Assembly: GCA_031384605.1 (NCBI GenBank)
Contig: JANNAT010000133.1
Location: forward strand, 1 to 13,764
Length of the DNA stretch: 13,764 nt
Reading direction: 5' to 3'
From: JANNAT01 sp031384605
GTDB lineage: Bacteria; Pseudomonadota; Alphaproteobacteria; Rhodobacterales; Rhodobacteraceae
Positions 13,324 to 13,764 of this stretch are shown here, piece by piece (within the stretch, counting starts at the first letter, position 1; each line of letters begins with the position of its first letter). A program made the translations under genes and the position numbers. Below the pieces are notes generated by a model. The model had not been told where the DNA came from. It worked only from the letters and a program-made list of their open reading frames with translations, and searched no databases.

Positions 13324-13764
13324 TACCCTCGCCCCTTCAACATCTTGAACGCATCGCCAAACGCCTCCAGCGCCTGCGCGGGCACGATAATGGTTTGCTT
13401 GCCCGCGCCTTGGCCCACCGCTGTCAACGCCTCTACCTGTTTCAACGCCACTTGATACTGCGCCGCCTCAATCCCGTTTTCCTTGATCGCCAGCGCAATC
13501 ACCCCCGTCGCATAGGCCTCGGCATCCGCCAGAATCCGCCGCGCCTTGGCCTCTTGCTCGGCTGCATACAATTCCGCATCCGCGTTCAACTCAACCGCCC
13601 GCTTCTTGCCCTCCGCCTCGGTTACATTCGCCCGCCGCGCGCGTTCGGCGTTCAACTGCTGCAACATCGCCGTGCGCGTCGCCTCATCGAGGTTCACATC
13701 CAGAATCTCGGCCCGCGTCACCTCAATGCCCCAGTCATCCACCAACAACCGCACCTGTTCGCGA
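13323..13764 (-). CDS. SPFH/stomatin-like protein (QmcA type), C-terminal part; gene runs off the right edge
   Basis: The last 146 or so residues of a stomatin/prohibitin-like protein; the start and most of the SPFH domain lie beyond the window. Visible are the end of the SPFH domain (WGIEVTRAEILDVNLDEATRTAM), a long alanine/glutamate-rich coiled coil (QQLNAERARRANVTEAEGKKRAVELNADAE...EQEAKARRILADAEA) and the C-terminal segment GKQTIIVPAQALEAFGDAFKMLKG. QmcA-type proteins are membrane-anchored scaffolds that assemble into large rings and organise microdomains, often next to an NfeD gene as here. The frame is open through the last base, so the GTG at 13754 is not a real start. Confidence 0.93.
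   Translation of the reverse strand, partial: REQVRLLVDDWGIEVTRAEILDVNLDEATRTAMLQQLNAERARRANVTEAEGKKRAVELNADAELYAAEQEAKARRILADAEAYATGVIALAIKENGIEAAQYQVALKQVEALTAVGQGAGKQTIIVPAQALEAFGDAFKMLKGRG

Overview
The window looks like chromosomal DNA of an alphaproteobacterium of the Rhodobacteraceae (Roseobacter group). The left edge holds the 5' part of a 16S rRNA gene with the short V1 loop seen in this family. The protein genes (MsrPQ with a Tat leader, a short NfeD next to an SPFH protein, GC-rich codon use) fit this placement. The genus cannot be fixed from this fragment; a Loktanella/Yoonia-like organism is only a guess.

Layout, left to right. 1-222: start of a 16S rRNA gene on the minus strand, followed upstream by a long AT-richer leader with boxA, small hairpins and a likely rrn promoter (about 223-641). 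756-2275: msrP and msrQ (minus), a periplasmic methionine sulfoxide reductase and its haem membrane partner, with overlapping stop and start. 2554-4781: two fasciclin (FAS1) genes (plus). The first is a small Sec-exported single-domain protein. The second is a two-FAS1 protein with an RTX calcium-binding tail and no Sec signal, so probably exported by a type I system. 4902-5679: a GlsB/YeaQ-type small membrane protein with a TTG start, then a YidB-like protein (plus). A strong bidirectional terminator separates these from clpB (5727-8339, minus), which has a heat-shock-type promoter candidate. 8464-9273: a class I SAM methyltransferase (minus). 9345-10956: a TolB-like beta-propeller protein and an unrecognised 256-residue protein, apparently co-transcribed (minus). 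11092-12615: pyrF and a six-helix membrane protein (plus). 12612-13764: SPFH/stomatin-like protein (cut by the window end), short NfeD and a Nudix hydrolase (minus), all overlapping.

Much of the content concerns cell-envelope and protein quality control: repair of oxidised periplasmic proteins (MsrPQ), surface adhesion (FAS1 proteins), small envelope proteins (GlsB-like, YidB-like), disaggregation (ClpB) and membrane microdomain proteins (SPFH-NfeD). These are separate transcription units and I see no evidence that they form one system. No mobile element, CRISPR array, tRNA or prophage gene was seen. The most unusual gene is the FAS1-FAS1-RTX protein beside its Sec-exported single-domain relative. 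The least understood are the 256-residue protein coupled to a TolB-like propeller and the six-helix membrane protein.
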